Positions 47,501 through 55,099 of a stretch of DNA of 64,000 bases are shown one piece after another. Source of the stretch: Clostridia bacterium. Its GTDB lineage: Bacteria > Bacillota > DSM-521 > Neomoorellales > Neomoorellaceae. Position numbers and translations under genes: made by a program. The notes under the pieces are model-generated. The model was given only the letters and a program-made list of their open reading frames with translations, was not told where the DNA came from and made no database searches. Each line of letters starts with the position of its first letter. Position 1 is the stretch's first letter. The stretch spans positions 1 to 64,000 of the forward strand of contig JASKKH010000005.1 of the NCBI GenBank assembly GCA_030154265.1, given 5' to 3'.

Positions 47501-49168
47501 TTAGACTTCCATTATAATAGGCAAAATCATTGGTCGACGTCTAGTTTTCTCATAAAGAAATTTACCTAGACTATCTCTAATATTACTTTTAATTGTTGCC
47601 CAATCTGTTATTTTACGTTCCTCACATTTATCTAATGTTTGGCGCACCTTTTCTTTGGCCTCTTCAAGGAGTTCCTCGGCTTCTCTCACATATACAAAAC
47701 CTCTTGATATAATATCTGGCCCTGCTAATACTGTTCCATTTTCTTTACTTAGTGTTAAAACCACTATTAACAAGCCATCTTGAGCAAGCTGCTTACGATC
47801 TCTTAGAACAATATTTCCAACATCACCTATTCCTAAACCATCAATTAATAAACGTCCAGAGCTAACTCTCCCACTAATACAAGCATGTTCACGAGTAATG
47901 TCTATTACCTGCCCATTTTCAGCTACAAATATATTTTGGGGAGGTATACCTAACTCTTCAGCTAGGTGAGCATGTTTGATTAGCATACGATGCTCTCCAT
48001 GAACAGGTATAAAATATTTGGGTTTTACCATACTTAAAATCAACTTTAGTTCTTCTTGACTCGCATGTCCCGACACATGCACTCCTTCTATTGCTTCATG
48101 ATAGACATTAGCCCCTTGTTTAAATAAATAATCAACCGTTCGTGATACTAATTTTTCATTACCCGGAATAGGCAAAGCAGATATTATTACTGTATCACCA
48201 GGAACAATTTCAATTTGCCGATGATCATTTCTGGCAATGCGGGTCAATGCTGACATAGGTTCTCCCTGGCTACCAGTAGAAATTATTACAACTTCATTTT
48301 TGGGCAAATAACCCAATTCACTTACCTCTACTAAAGTCCCTTCTGGTATATTGAGATAGCCAAGTTCTGAAGCAATACTAACCACATTAACCATACTTCT
48401 GCCAATAACAGCAACTTTACGGTTATACTTATGGGCTGTAGAAATTATCTGTTGTACTCGATGTATGTTAGAAGCAAAACTAGCAACAATAATCCGTTCA
48501 CGACTCTGACGAAAGATTTCATCAAAAGTTTCTCCGACTATACGTTCAGACATAGTATAGCCCGTTCGCTCAACGTTGGTACTATCTGATAATAGAACTA
48601 AAACACCTTCTTCGCCTAGTTGAGCAAACTTATAAAAATCAAAAACTTCTCCATCAATAGGAGTATAATCAATTTTAAAGTCACTCGTGTGGACAATCGT
48701 ACCTACTGGTGTTCGTATCGCTAAGGCCACCGTATCTGTAATAGAATGGCTAACATGTATAAATTCTACTTTAAAAGGGCCTAACCTTATTGTATCCCTT
48801 GGTTTAACCTGTTGTAATCTGGCAGATACCGAATTCCCTTGTTCTTTCAATTTAGCTTGGATAAGAGCTAATGTTAATTTAGTGCCATAAACAGGTACAT
48901 TTAAGTCTTTTAGAACATATGGCAGTGCCCCAATGTGGTCTTCATGCCCATGGGTTACGATGATACCTTTTACCATATGTCTATTTTCTATTAAATAACT
49001 GTAATCAGGAATAACAACGTCAACACCAAGCATTTCATCCTCGGGAAAAGTTAAGCCACAGTCAATGACCAGTATGCTGTTCCCGTACCTGATCGCCATC
49101 ATGTTCTTACCAATTTCCCCGAGTCCACCTAAGGGAATAAGGGATACTTTTTGCTCATTTTCGCCCAT
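47501..49168 (-). CDS. rnjA: Ribonuclease J
   Basis: Metallo-beta-lactamase/beta-CASP RNase with 5'-3' exo- and endonuclease activity. 555 residues: SLIPLGGLGEIGKNMMAIRYG, metal motif THGHEDHIGALPY, SDFKIDYTP, and beta-CASP motifs including VHVSGHAS and PVHGEHRM. Whether it is RNase J1 or J2 cannot be settled here, so the symbol is provisional. ATG at 49168 behind GGAGGTGG. It forms a second RNA-decay enzyme beside rny and pnp in this window. Confidence 0.95.
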   Translation of the reverse strand: MGENEQKVSLIPLGGLGEIGKNMMAIRYGNSILVIDCGLTFPEDEMLGVDVVIPDYSYLIENRHMVKGIIVTHGHEDHIGALPYVLKDLNVPVYGTKLTLALIQAKLKEQGNSVSARLQQVKPRDTIRLGPFKVEFIHVSHSITDTVALAIRTPVGTIVHTSDFKIDYTPIDGEVFDFYKFAQLGEEGVLVLLSDSTNVERTGYTMSERIVGETFDEIFRQSRERIIVASFASNIHRVQQIISTAHKYNRKVAVIGRSMVNVVSIASELGYLNIPEGTLVEVSELGYLPKNEVVIISTGSQGEPMSALTRIARNDHRQIEIVPGDTVIISALPIPGNEKLVSRTVDYLFKQGANVYHEAIEGVHVSGHASQEELKLILSMVKPKYFIPVHGEHRMLIKHAHLAEELGIPPQNIFVAENGQVIDITREHACISGRVSSGRLLIDGLGIGDVGNIVLRDRKQLAQDGLLIVVLTLSKENGTVLAGPDIISRGFVYVREAEELLEEAKEKVRQTLDKCEERKITDWATIKSNIRDSLGKFLYEKTRRRPMILPIIMEV

Positions 49169-49222
49169 TCATCCACCTCCATTTATTTAAAATTAATGTA
49201 AAAAATATATAATGACAACTAA

Positions 49223-49249
49223 AAACCGGGCCCTACGCCGGCCCGGTTT
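49223..49249 (-). terminator. GC-rich hairpin terminator after dapA
   Basis: AAACCGGGCC (49223-49232) pairs with GGCCCGGTTT (49240-49249), loop of seven. On the minus strand it ends in GGTTTTTAG; on the plus strand CTTTTT follows, so it may work in both directions. It lies 76 bases beyond the dapA stop. Confidence 0.85.
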
Positions 49250-49325
49250 CTTTTTCACGTTCTTCACACCAGCTATATATTATTATAACCGATTTCACCT
49301 TACCTAGCAACATTCTATGGACTTT

Positions 49326-50204
49326 TTACAGAATACCTGCCTTCTTAAGCTCTTTAGCAATTATTTCCTTCTCAGTTTCATTTGCACCAACTAAAGGTAA
49401 TCTTACCGGTCCAGCTGGTAACCCCATCATGTTTAAAGCTTCCTTCACTGGAACCGGGTTACTAGTAACAAATAAGGATTTAAAAATGGGGAAAAGTTCC
49501 TGATGTAATTTTGCTGCTTTTGTTATATCTCCATTTATGAAGGCCTTAATCATATCTTGCATTTTGTCCCCAACTACATGAGAAGCTACGCTAATAACAC
49601 CATACCCTCCAACAGCCATTGTAGGCAGCGTCATAGAATCGTCTCCTGCATAAAGATAAAAATCAGGAGGTGCTTGTTTTAATATATAAGTAACCTGATC
49701 AAGATCGCCACTAGATTCTTTAACTCCAATTATGTTATCAATTTCAGCCAAACGAAGAGTTGTAGCCGCCTCCATATTACATCCTGTTCGAGATGGAATA
49801 TTATAAAGAATAATTGGTAACTTAGTCTCCGCAGCAATAGCTCTGAAATGTTGATATAAGCCTTCTTGTGAAGGACGGTTATAATAAGGTGCTACAAGTA
49901 ATAAACCATCCACTCCAATGACTTCTACTTCACGAGTTAATTCTATACTTGTTGCAGTGGAATTGGTTCCTGTTCCAGCAATTACAGCTGCTTTATCTCC
50001 AACTGCTTCTTTTACTGCTTTAAATAGTTGTAATTTTTCCTCATGTTCTAGGGTTGGTGTTTCCCCAGTAGTACCACATACAACCAAACTGTCACTTCCA
50101 TGGTTGATCAGATAGGTTGCAATCTCTTTAGCTGCATCTAAATTTAACCTTCCTTCATTGGTAAAAGGAGTTACCATTGCTGTAAGAATTCTACCCCATT
50201 GCAT
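49326..50204 (-). CDS. dapA: 4-hydroxy-tetrahydrodipicolinate synthase
   Basis: Condenses pyruvate with aspartate semialdehyde, the branch point to lysine and dipicolinate. 292 residues: AMVTPFT near the N-terminus, CGTTGETPTL, the tyrosine in LPIILYNIPSRTG and the Schiff-base lysine in GVKESSGDL. ATG at 50204. It is separated from asd by 109 bases without a gene; aspartokinase (dapG), which often lies between them in Bacillus, is missing. Confidence 0.97.
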   Translation of the reverse strand: MQWGRILTAMVTPFTNEGRLNLDAAKEIATYLINHGSDSLVVCGTTGETPTLEHEEKLQLFKAVKEAVGDKAAVIAGTGTNSTATSIELTREVEVIGVDGLLLVAPYYNRPSQEGLYQHFRAIAAETKLPIILYNIPSRTGCNMEAATTLRLAEIDNIIGVKESSGDLDQVTYILKQAPPDFYLYAGDDSMTLPTMAVGGYGVISVASHVVGDKMQDMIKAFINGDITKAAKLHQELFPIFKSLFVTSNPVPVKEALNMMGLPAGPVRLPLVGANETEKEIIAKELKKAGIL

Positions 50205-50313
50205 GGGCTTTCACCTCGCTTTATTTATAACATAAATTCATGGCTTCCTTACTTATTACGTTTTGTTGCTGTAGCTATTTCTAATTATTAGTGTTAAGAT
50301 AACCTTAAAAAAC

Positions 50314-51327
50314 CTATTTTAGAAGGCCTTCTTTTATTAATAATTCAGCAATTTGAACAGTATTGGTAGCCGCACCCTTACGCAAATTATCGGCTACCAC
50401 CCAGAGATTTAAACCATTGTTAATAGAAAAATCTTCACGAATACGACCAACAAAAACCTCGTCACGTCCTTGGGCTTGAATTGCCAAAGGATAAGCCTTT
50501 GCTTCTAAATCATCTACAACAACTATACCAGGAGCCTTACTTAAAATTTCCCTGGCTTCTGCTGCCGTAATTTTTTCCTTAGTCTCAATATTAACTGCTT
50601 CAGAGTGACTATGAAATACAGGTACTCTCACAGCTGTGGCAGTAACCTTTATTTGATCATCACCCATAATCTTGCAGGTTTCATTTATCATTTTCATCTC
50701 TTCTTTACTGTAGTCGTTATCCATAAATACATCAATTTGGGGTAGACAATTAAAAGCTATTTGCCATGGAAATACGTTACTCTTTACTTCTTCCCCTGCA
50801 AGTACCTGTTTGCTTTGTTCGGCTAATTCATCAATAGCATCTTGCCCAGCCCCAGAAACTGCTTGGTAAGTTGAAACAACAACACGTCTAATCCCTACAG
50901 CATCATAAATAGGTTTTAAAGCAACTACCATCTGAATAGTTGAACAATTCGGATTAGCAATTATACCTTTATGCCATCTAACATCTTGAGGATTAACTTC
51001 TGGTACCACTAGAGGAACATTAGGATCCATCCTAAAATTATTACTGTTATCAACTACAACTGCACCAGCCTCAACAGCTGCCTGACCAAAAATTTTGCTA
51101 GCTTGACCGCCAGCAAAAAGAGCTATATCAATTCCTTTAAAAGATTCTGGAGTAGTCTCTTCAATTACATATTCTTTCTCTTTAAAGGTCATTTTCTTTC
51201 CTGCTGAGCGACTTGTCGCTAATAACTTTAATTCACCAACAGGAAAATTCCTCTCTTCTAAAACCTTGAGCATTGTCTGCCCTACAGCTCCAGTACCAAC
51301 TACAGCAACATTAAAAGTACCACCCAT
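50314..51327 (-). CDS. asd: Aspartate-semialdehyde dehydrogenase
   Basis: Makes aspartate semialdehyde for DapA. About 337 residues: Rossmann VAVVGTGAVGQTML, SAGKK, the catalytic cysteine in NPNCSTIQMV, and the acid-base histidine in RVPVFHSHSEAV. ATG at 51327 gives the normal N-terminus; the frame also offers TTG at 51354 directly after the dpaB stop. The AGGGGG site lies 13-15 bases before the ATG, somewhat far. Confidence 0.96.
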   Translation of the reverse strand: MGGTFNVAVVGTGAVGQTMLKVLEERNFPVGELKLLATSRSAGKKMTFKEKEYVIEETTPESFKGIDIALFAGGQASKIFGQAAVEAGAVVVDNSNNFRMDPNVPLVVPEVNPQDVRWHKGIIANPNCSTIQMVVALKPIYDAVGIRRVVVSTYQAVSGAGQDAIDELAEQSKQVLAGEEVKSNVFPWQIAFNCLPQIDVFMDNDYSKEEMKMINETCKIMGDDQIKVTATAVRVPVFHSHSEAVNIETKEKITAAEAREILSKAPGIVVVDDLEAKAYPLAIQAQGRDEVFVGRIREDFSINNGLNLWVVADNLRKGAATNTVQIAELLIKEGLLK

Positions 51328-51354
51328 TGTTACTTTTATTAACCCCCTTATCAA

Positions 51355-51954
51355 CTACTTTTTTTCTTCTAAAGGACCTAAAATAACCGGTTGAATTTGC
51401 CGTCCTTCCAAACTTGCCATAATAGAATCAACAATTAAGTCCATATTAGCAACTAAAGAATTAGGTTTACTAATAGGAGCATCTTGTCTTAAAGGCACAA
51501 GATAAATATTTTTAGTGTTTAAAGCCCTGCCCAAGTTTACAGCATTAGCCCCTAAAGCATCATTGGTTGCAACTGCTAATAATACAGGTCTTAAGTTTCG
51601 TAATTGTGCTTTTATTGCCATTAGTACTGGTGTATCAGTAATGCCATTAACCATTTTGGCAAGGGTATTTCCTGTACATGGTGCAACCACTAATATATCA
51701 AATAATTTTTTGGGTCCAATCGGTTCAGCCGCCACAATGGTATCTATCGCTTTTTCCCCAGTTATACTTTCTACCTGATTTCTCCAGAAAACACTCTCAC
51801 CAAAACGAGTATCATTATCCCGAACTGAAGACGATATAATAGGAACAACTTTTGCTCCTTCATTAACAATCCTGGCTAATTGTGGTATTACGCTGCCAAG
51901 GGTACAATGAGAACCTGTTACGGCAAACCCTACCTTCTTACCTTTTAGTAACAT
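51355..51954 (-). CDS. dpaB: Dipicolinate synthase subunit B
   Basis: Flavoprotein-like subunit (SpoVFB) of the enzyme making spore dipicolinic acid. 199 residues: VGFAVTGSHCTLGSVIPQL at the start, SSSVRDNDTRFG and VAPCTGNTLAKM, as in the flavoprotein decarboxylase fold. The frame is open to 51999, but ATG 51954, nine bases after GGAGGTG, is the evident start. It lies 26 bases after dpaA. Confidence 0.94.
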   Translation of the reverse strand: MLLKGKKVGFAVTGSHCTLGSVIPQLARIVNEGAKVVPIISSSVRDNDTRFGESVFWRNQVESITGEKAIDTIVAAEPIGPKKLFDILVVAPCTGNTLAKMVNGITDTPVLMAIKAQLRNLRPVLLAVATNDALGANAVNLGRALNTKNIYLVPLRQDAPISKPNSLVANMDLIVDSIMASLEGRQIQPVILGPLEEKK

Positions 51955-51980
51955 TTTAAAAAAACACCTCCACGTAGGGT

Positions 51981-52874
51981 TTACTGTCGTTCCATGCACT
52001 TCATAATAAGGCTAGGATATATACGGGCTAATATTAATCCTGCTGTCTTGGGTGCTACCTTTCCCGGTAAACCCAAAGCCAATACACTTTGGCGTTTAAG
52101 AGTTTCAGCAGCATAAAAATCTGTTCCTCCTGGAGCTGAAGCTAAATCAATTATAACAACCTCAGGCTTGGTATTGGCCAAGATAGACTTGGTCAACACT
52201 TGATGGGGTACCGTATTAAAAATGACATCAGCTTTATTAATTACAGATGGCATATCATTAAACGAATAGGCTGCCCATCCTTCGGTATTAGCCCTAGCAC
52301 GGTCAGCTTTTCCTCTATCAATTACTGTTACTCTTGCACCAAGCCCATCTAACATACGCGCAAGGGTAAAACCGACTCGACCTAAACCTAGAACAAAAGC
52401 CTCACTACCGTGTAGGGTTACAGGAAGCTTCTGCATAGCTATCATAATAGCTCCTTCAGCAGTAGGAACAGAATTTAAAACAGCCATTTCGTCTAAGTTT
52501 GCCGTCTCAGTTAATTGCCATCCGTAGGTAGCAGCCAATTCTTTTAGAAATGAATTAGCTACTCCAACTAAAATAACAGTACCGGCAGGTATTGACTTAA
52601 TTAATTTTTCATTAAAATAAAATTTCTGCTGATTATCAGGGGTATAAATTTGCCCCTCTGTATTAACCCCTCGAACCGGCAGTATAATTACATTAACCCC
52701 TTTTACAGCTTCAACGGGATTATCGTAATGTTGGTATCCTTCCTGCAGTTCTAGCTTTGGCAACCCACAAGCCTGTACGTTAGCTCCTAGTGATAATAAT
52801 TCCTTCAAAAGAACAAATTCACGCTGGTCTCCACCTAGCATCGCCACTTTAATTCCTGCCAGCATATAACCCAT
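51981..52874 (-). CDS. dpaA: Dipicolinate synthase subunit A
   Basis: Rossmann-type subunit (SpoVFA) of dipicolinate synthase, 297 residues: N-terminal VAMLGGDQREFVLLKEL, GVANSFLKELA, the nucleotide loop VLGLGRVGFTLARML and a C-terminal LPGKVAPKTAG. Oxidises the DapA product in the mother cell of sporulating cells. ATG at 52874 behind AGGAGGT. A sigma-K-like promoter precedes it at 52918-52947. Confidence 0.95.
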   Translation of the reverse strand: MGYMLAGIKVAMLGGDQREFVLLKELLSLGANVQACGLPKLELQEGYQHYDNPVEAVKGVNVIILPVRGVNTEGQIYTPDNQQKFYFNEKLIKSIPAGTVILVGVANSFLKELAATYGWQLTETANLDEMAVLNSVPTAEGAIMIAMQKLPVTLHGSEAFVLGLGRVGFTLARMLDGLGARVTVIDRGKADRARANTEGWAAYSFNDMPSVINKADVIFNTVPHQVLTKSILANTKPEVVIIDLASAPGGTDFYAAETLKRQSVLALGLPGKVAPKTAGLILARIYPSLIMKCMERQ

Positions 52875-52917
52875 CCCGGAACGACCTCCTACGAACTCAG
52901 TTGCCTTTGCTTAATTG

Positions 52918-52947
52918 CAATATATGTGAAACTGACTTCAGAGGTGC
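52918..52947 (-). promoter_or_regulatory. Possible sigma-K promoter for dpaA-dpaB
   Basis: On the minus strand -10 CATATATTG (52918-52926) fits CATANNNTA with one mismatch, and GCACC (52943-52947) supplies the -35 AC 17 bases upstream. It overlaps the dapB stop codon and lies in the 72-base dapB-dpaA gap. dpaA/dpaB are known sigma-K genes in Bacillus; here the promoter is inferred from pattern only. Confidence 0.5.
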
Positions 52948-53744
52948 TAGTTATATAGTCCTAATAGATTTTCTAATCCGTATACCAACCCCCCAAGTTC
53001 TTGTACTTTGTTTATAGCCAGTAAAAGTCCAGGCAAGAAGGCTTCCCTGCTAGTAGTATCATGACGTATAGTTAACAATTGTCCCTTGTCTCCAAAAATA
53101 ACCTCTTGGTGTGCAACTGCCCCAGGTAAGCGAACACTATGTACAGCCATACCTTTGTAAACAGCTCCACGTGCACCTTTAACAGTTTCTTCTGATGAAG
53201 GCAATTTTACTTCTTCAGTCTTAGAAGATATTAACTCAGCTGTTTTTAAAGCAGTACCCGAAGGAGCATCAATTTTTTTGTCATGATGCATTTCAATAAT
53301 CTCTGCCCTTGGAAAATATTTAGCAGCCTGCTCGGCAAAATACATCATTAAAATAGCTCCAATTGAAAAATTAGGGGCAATCACACAACCTACCTTCTGT
53401 TTTTCACAAAGTTGATGCAATTCATCAATTTGTTCTAAGCTAATTCCCGTAGTCCCAATTACAGGACTAACTCCTTGTTCTATAGCAAATTTAGCGTTAT
53501 TAATAGCTGCAGTAGCCACAGTAAAGTCAACCATAACCTGAGGTCGAGTAGCAACTATTACCGACGCCAAATCATTACTAATTACAACACCTTTTGTTTC
53601 AAGGCCAGTTAAAACACCAATATCCATCCCAACCTTCACACGGTCTACAGCCCCTACTACCTCAATATTTTCAGACTGTAATAAACCTCGGGTCATCTCC
53701 TGACCCATACGTCCTGCAACTCCTGTAACTATGACCTTAATCGT
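52947..53744 (-). CDS. dapB: 4-hydroxy-tetrahydrodipicolinate reductase, non-standard start
   Basis: Reduces the DapA product toward lysine. The nucleotide-binding motif VTGVAGRMGQ is split by the first standard start, ATG 53708 (MGQEMTRG); 12 codons upstream (IKVIVTGVAGR) are clearly part of the protein. Upstream in frame come ACG (53744), ATT (53741) and then TGA within the ribosome site AAGGAGTGA, with no ATG, GTG or TTG. ACG at 53744 gives 265 residues, the usual length, six bases after AAGGAGTGA. Other motifs: EMHHDKKIDAPSGTA with the catalytic His and Lys. A recent T-to-C mutation of an ATG is possible. Confidence 0.92.
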   Translation of the reverse strand, partial: TIKVIVTGVAGRMGQEMTRGLLQSENIEVVGAVDRVKVGMDIGVLTGLETKGVVISNDLASVIVATRPQVMVDFTVATAAINNAKFAIEQGVSPVIGTTGISLEQIDELHQLCEKQKVGCVIAPNFSIGAILMMYFAEQAAKYFPRAEIIEMHHDKKIDAPSGTALKTAELISSKTEEVKLPSSEETVKGARGAVYKGMAVHSVRLPGAVAHQEVIFGDKGQLLTIRHDTTSREAFLPGLLLAINKVQELGGLVYGLENLLGLYN

Positions 53745-53760
53745 TTTATATCACTCCTTA

Positions 53761-53800
53761 AAAAATAAAAGAAAACCTAGAGCATCCCGCTCCGGTTTTC
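53761..53800 (-). terminator. Terminator between the lysine riboswitch and dapB
   Basis: On the minus strand GAAAACCGGAGC pairs with GCTCTAGGTTTTC, followed by TTTTATTTTT. TCCGGAGAAAACCGGA just before it could form the competing antiterminator. It lies before the dapB ribosome site and so is the expression platform. Confidence 0.85.
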
Positions 53801-53813
53801 TCCGGATTATCAG

Positions 53814-54023
53814 AATACCCCTCAAATCGCCATCGTGCAAGTAGCGCTCCACCAAAAGGTGACAATCCGATACCTATTCGACATTCGGACCAGGATAATG
53901 GTCTGGGCAAACCTTTATCCTTCGGCAACGAACCCTTTCATACTGGATCACAGGATGCCCACCTCACCAGTATTACTCTTGTCCGATGCACCTCTACCAC
54001 ACTACACACGAGATGAGGTTATT
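53814..54023 (-). ncRNA. Lysine riboswitch (L box)
   Basis: Minus-strand leader with the L-box landmarks GGTAGAGGTGC, CAAGAGTAA, GAAAGGG, GTTGCCGAAGG and TTTTGGTGGAGCGCTAC in order. AATAACCTCA (54014-54023) and TGAGGGGTATT (53814-53824) form the closing helix. It sits between a consensus promoter and an intrinsic terminator ahead of dapB, so lysine should lower transcription of the operon. The whole 318-base gap between ylmC and dapB is taken up by this regulatory region. Confidence 0.93.
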
Positions 54024-54037
54024 ATATTTTAAAAATA

Positions 54038-54066
54038 ATATTATCATTATCAAGACATTCTGTCAA
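54038..54066 (-). promoter_or_regulatory. Housekeeping-type promoter of the dapB operon
   Basis: Perfect -35 TTGACA (54061-54066), 17-base spacer and -10 TAATAT (54038-54043) on the minus strand. The -35 overlaps the ylmC stop codon; the predicted start is a few bases before the riboswitch. Confidence 0.8.
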
Positions 54067-54326
54067 TCTCTCCCACGACGACTATAACTCGGGTCCAAAT
54101 TAACTACAATCACTTCACTACCTATTTTATGAACACATTCCCAAGGAATTAATACTTCTTGCCGGCCACCAAAAAGGGAACCTAATCCCCCTCGAGGAGG
54201 TAAAACAATTGTATTAACTGTGCCTTCCGCAATATTTATAATCAAATCAGCATCTGCAATATTCCCCAAACGCGATCCATCATAAAGATTAATTATTTCT
54301 TTACCCATAAGTTCAGTTAGTCGCAT
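54063..54326 (-). CDS. ylmC: YlmC/YmxH-family PRC-barrel protein
   Basis: 87-residue single PRC-barrel domain: MRLTELMGKEIINLYDGSRLGNIADADLIIN, GGLGSLFGGRQEVLIPWECVHKIG and DVIVVNLD-like end. YlmC/YmxH proteins occur widely in spore formers and have no established function. Follows the small membrane protein gene by 17 bases. Confidence 0.9.
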   Translation of the reverse strand: MRLTELMGKEIINLYDGSRLGNIADADLIINIAEGTVNTIVLPPRGGLGSLFGGRQEVLIPWECVHKIGSEVIVVNLDPSYSRRGRD

Positions 54327-54343
54327 TTGTTTCCTCCCACCAA

Positions 54344-54655
54344 TTACTTTACAAATAAATTTACAAAATTCAAAACAAAGGCTTGTATTATAGTTAAAAT
54401 TAAAGCAACAATAGCTAAAGGATCAAATTGTACCCGACCAATAAAAATAGTTTCTGGAATATTTATTTTTAGAAAATTCACTACTAAAACTAAAGAAAGA
54501 TAAATTCCCCCAGCTATGGATACTATTTCGGCTAACGCCCGGGAAAGGGGGCTATTTATGGGTTCTACTTCAACACTACGATAGTAACTAACCTTCATAA
54601 AAACAGCTAGGAAAACTAAGATTAAAATAAAAGCTAAAAACAAAAATGAAACCAT
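54344..54655 (-). CDS. Small integral membrane protein, unknown function
   Basis: 103 residues with about three hydrophobic helices: 2-20 (FLFLAFILILVFLAVFM), 43-63 (IVSIAGGIYLSLVLVVNFL) and 80-100 (PLAIVALILTIIQAFVLNF). No family recognised. ATG at 54655; its GGAGG is buried in a perfect 10-bp hairpin (54665-54696), so translation may be controlled. Between the dUTPase-like gene and ylmC, probably in one transcript. Confidence 0.7.
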   Translation of the reverse strand: MVSFLFLAFILILVFLAVFMKVSYYRSVEVEPINSPLSRALAEIVSIAGGIYLSLVLVVNFLKINIPETIFIGRVQFDPLAIVALILTIIQAFVLNFVNLFVK

Positions 54656-54664
54656 ATACTATCA

Positions 54665-54696
54665 ATCCTCCTTCTTTAAAAACTATGAAGGAGGAT
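54665..54696 (-). promoter_or_regulatory. Hairpin hiding the ribosome site of the small membrane protein
   Basis: In the mRNA ATCCTCCTTC pairs perfectly with GAAGGAGGAT (54665-54674 with 54687-54696), loop of 12. The second arm contains the Shine-Dalgarno of the gene starting at 54655 and the first arm imitates the anti-Shine-Dalgarno of 16S rRNA. No T-run follows, so it is not a terminator. Confidence 0.7.
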
Positions 54697-54703
54697 AAAT
54701 ACT

Positions 54704-55075
54704 TTATTCGTCAGTATAAGATGATTTGTATTCTTTTTTGCCTGTTAAACCTTGTTGACGTAAGAAATTTTCTTTATTTTTATTTATATATGCTTTATAT
54801 AATTCCTCTGCATCAATACCGCTTTTAACACACATGCTAATTAAAAAATGTAAAATATCAACTAGTTCACCTTTAATGGCTTCATGGTTTAAAGGATGTG
54901 GATTTTTCCACCACTTAAAATTTACTTCTTCTAGCAATTCTCCCAATTCAGAAATAATAGCCAGTACTTCTTTTTGTATCCATACATGATAGTCATAATT
55001 TTTTAAATTTCGCCGCTTAGCTAAGTCTGTATCAAACCGTTCTTGAAGCTCAAAAATATGTTCCAATTTATCCAT
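54704..55075 (-). CDS. dUTPase/MazG-like nucleotide pyrophosphohydrolase
   Basis: 123-residue all-alpha NTP pyrophosphohydrolase. EVLAIISELGELLEEVNFKWWKN and GELVDILHFLISMCVKSG show the Glu/Glu and Glu/Asp metal ligands and the KWWK motif of the dimeric dUTPase-like family (dUTPase_2). Predicted to hydrolyse dUTP or related nucleotides. ATG at 55075 behind TGGAGG. Between the M16 peptidase and the membrane protein. Confidence 0.85.
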   Translation of the reverse strand: MDKLEHIFELQERFDTDLAKRRNLKNYDYHVWIQKEVLAIISELGELLEEVNFKWWKNPHPLNHEAIKGELVDILHFLISMCVKSGIDAEELYKAYINKNKENFLRQQGLTGKKEYKSSYTDE

Positions 55076-55099
55076 TGTTTTCCTCCAAAATATGTACTG

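Noticed and set aside
54665-54696. The GAAGGAGGAT hairpin as an intrinsic terminator for the dUTPase-like gene
   Set aside because: No T-run follows and the second arm is the ribosome site of the next gene, so a translational role fits better.
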